Positions 4,090 through 5,544 of a stretch of 5,544 nt of DNA are shown one piece after another. The stretch covers positions 1-5,544 of the forward strand of contig JACDBP010000137.1 of assembly GCA_013694835.1 (NCBI GenBank), given 5' to 3'. A program made the position numbers and the translations under genes. Origin of the DNA: Chloroflexota bacterium. GTDB taxonomy: Bacteria > Chloroflexota > Limnocylindria > Limnocylindrales > CSP1-4. Each line of letters opens with the position of its first letter. Within the stretch, counting starts at the first letter, position 1. The notes under the pieces are model-generated. The model saw only the letters and a program-made list of their open reading frames with translations, ran no database searches and was not told where the DNA came from.

Positions 4090-5544
4090 ATGATCGAAGA
4101 AGAAGCAGAGGCAACGACCACCGACCAGCCGGCGCCCGCCGGCGCAGCACCGGTCGAGGGGTTCGCCGCGTTCGGCCTGCATCCCGCGCTGCTGGAAGCA
4201 CTCGCCCAGCTTGGCTACGAGGAGCCCACGCCGGTCCAGCACGAGGCCATCCCTCCCCTGCTGGAAGGCCGCGACGTGCTCGCCGAGGCGCCGACGGGCA
4301 CTGGCAAGACCGCCGCGTTCGCCCTCCCGACGCTCCACCGGATCGCGGCTCGCGGCAACGCCGAACGCCGTCGCGGTGGCGGACCGCAGGCGCTGATCCT
4401 CGTCCCCACCCGCGAGCTGGCGATGCAGGTGGCGCAGGCCGTGCACCGCTACGGCCGTGACCTGGGAACCCAGGCGCTGCCGATCTTCGGCGGCCAGGCG
4501 TACGGGCAGCAGCTGCGCGGCCTGGAGCGCGGCGTGGATGTCGTGGTGGCGACACCCGGCCGCGCGCTCGACCATCTGCAGCGAGGCAGCCTGGTCCTTG
4601 CCGGAGTCCACACGGTCATCCTGGACGAGGCCGACGAGATGCTCGACATGGGCTTCGCCGAGGATCTGGAGGCGCTGCTCGGTGCCACACCGGCTGAGCG
4701 GCAGACGGCGCTCTTCTCAGCGACCATCTCGCCCGCCATCGCGCGCATCGCGGGAAGGCATCTGCGCAAGCCGGTCCGCGTCACCGTTGCCCACAAGCGG
4801 CCGAAGGGCGAGGACGTCGCCAAGGTTCGCCAGGTCGCCTACGTCGTCGCGCGAGCGCACAAGCTGGGAGCCCTCTGCCGGCTGCTGGACGTCGAGGCGC
4901 CGGCGTCGGCGCTCATCTTCGCCCGGACGCGGACCGAGGTCGACCAGCTGGGCGAGGCGCTGGGCGGTCGTGGTTACCGCGCCTCGCCATTGCACGGCGG
5001 CATGGCGCAGGAACAGCGCGACCGAGTCATGAATCGCTTCCGCAGCGGCGACCTGGAGGTCCTCGTGGCGACCGACGTGGCGGCGCGTGGCCTGGACATC
5101 CCGCAGGTCTCCCACGTCATCAACTACGACGTGCCTTCCGCTCCGGAGGCCTACGTCCACCGCATCGGCCGCACCGGGCGGGCCGGACGGGAAGGCGTGG
5201 CCATCACGCTCGTCGAGCCACGGGAGCACCGGCTCCTCCGCAACATCGAAGCGTTCACCCGGACGCGGCTGGAGCTGGGCAGGCTGCCGACGTTGGCCGA
5301 TCTGCGCGAGCGGCGCCTCGAGGTCCTCCAGGCGACCCTGCGCGAGACGCTGCTGGGCGACGGCTTCGACCGCTACCGGGGGGTGATCGAGCCGTTGAGC
5401 GAAGAGTTCGACCTGGTCGACATCGCGCTCGCGGCGGTCAGCCTGGCGGACCCGGCCGGTACGCGGGCGGAGGACGAGGTCGAGCTGCCAACGGCGACCC
5501 TGCCGCAGCCGTTCGCCCGCCGGCCGGACGGGCCGCGTCCAGGC
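4090..5544 (+). CDS. DEAD-box ATP-dependent RNA helicase, DeaD/CsdA-like (3' partial)
   Basis: The protein unwinds or remodels RNA with ATP, and relatives act in ribosome assembly, mRNA decay and cold adaptation. The 485 visible residues contain, in order, the upstream Phe and Q motif (FGL at 28-30, GYEEPTPVQ 42-50), Walker A APTGTGKT (67-74), PTRELA (106-111), TPGR (155-158), DEAD (179-182), SAT (210-212), ALIFARTR (274-281), ATDVAARGLDI (327-337) and HRIGRTGRAGR (357-367). Motif I has Pro where many relatives have Gln (AQTGTGKT). After the core, a segment with LPTLADLRERR, a helical stretch and LSEEFDLVDIALAAVSLA resembles the DeaD/CsdA C-terminal extension; an RNA-binding tail beyond it would lie outside the window. 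The start is uncertain: ATG 4090 is followed by an acidic linker, while the in-frame ATG 4033 adds 19 residues; neither has a Shine-Dalgarno. The frame is open to the last base. Confidence 0.93.
   Translation, partial: MIEEEAEATTTDQPAPAGAAPVEGFAAFGLHPALLEALAQLGYEEPTPVQHEAIPPLLEGRDVLAEAPTGTGKTAAFALPTLHRIAARGNAERRRGGGPQALILVPTRELAMQVAQAVHRYGRDLGTQALPIFGGQAYGQQLRGLERGVDVVVATPGRALDHLQRGSLVLAGVHTVILDEADEMLDMGFAEDLEALLGATPAERQTALFSATISPAIARIAGRHLRKPVRVTVAHKRPKGEDVAKVRQVAYVVARAHKLGALCRLLDVEAPASALIFARTRTEVDQLGEALGGRGYRASPLHGGMAQEQRDRVMNRFRSGDLEVLVATDVAARGLDIPQVSHVINYDVPSAPEAYVHRIGRTGRAGREGVAITLVEPREHRLLRNIEAFTRTRLELGRLPTLADLRERRLEVLQATLRETLLGDGFDRYRGVIEPLSEEFDLVDIALAAVSLADPAGTRAEDEVELPTATLPQPFARRPDGPRPG

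Noticed and set aside
3889..4611. 240-codon minus-strand open frame over the helicase 5' half
   Set aside because: It is antisense to the DEAD-box helicase motifs and has no domain of its own.

Overview
This is a GC-rich bacterial chromosomal fragment with third-position-GC-rich codons, no intact mobile element and no RNA gene that I can see. The gene style (a GH15 glycosidase with a glucose-1-dehydrogenase-like SDR, a small ABM-domain protein, starts without Shine-Dalgarno sequences, a TANNNT-type leaderless promoter candidate) suggests a high-GC lineage such as Actinomycetota or Chloroflexota. I cannot fix the phylum from the sequence alone.

Layout. Positions 1-146 hold the 3' end of an unidentified plus-strand gene. 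It converges on a minus-strand two-gene operon (2850 down to 177): a short leaderless upstream ORF of 27 codons, then a cytoplasmic GH15 glucoamylase/trehalase-type hydrolase (2770-941), then a classical SDR oxidoreductase resembling glucose 1-dehydrogenase (956-177). The junctions are tight: the short ORF stops within an ATGA that contains the GH15 start, and the SDR start lies 16 nt inside the end of the GH15 gene, with its Shine-Dalgarno sequence in GH15 coding sequence. A divergent intergenic region (2851-2972) carries two palindromes sharing the core CGTTCGA, then a plus-strand ABM-domain protein (2973-3278).

Positions 3279 to about 4089 form an unusually long stretch without an intact gene, and it looks like a gene graveyard. 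On the minus strand there is a C-terminal remnant of methionine-R-sulfoxide reductase B (about 3296-3412) and a degraded IS256-family transposase piece (about 3770-3910), with a candidate IS end near 3679. Two tiny plus-strand ORFs, the second with a perfect Shine-Dalgarno sequence, lie between or over them and may be chance.

From 4090 (or 4033) to the window end runs a DEAD-box RNA helicase of the DeaD/CsdA type. All core motifs are present and its C-terminal extension is cut by the window edge.

How the genes fit together: the GH15 enzyme would release glucose from an intracellular alpha-glucan or trehalose-like substrate, and the coupled SDR could oxidise glucose or a related sugar. That pathway link is an inference from operon structure. 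I do not see a convincing new defence or mobile system here; the most original signals are the leaderless short ORF coupled to GH15 and the paired palindromes beside it.
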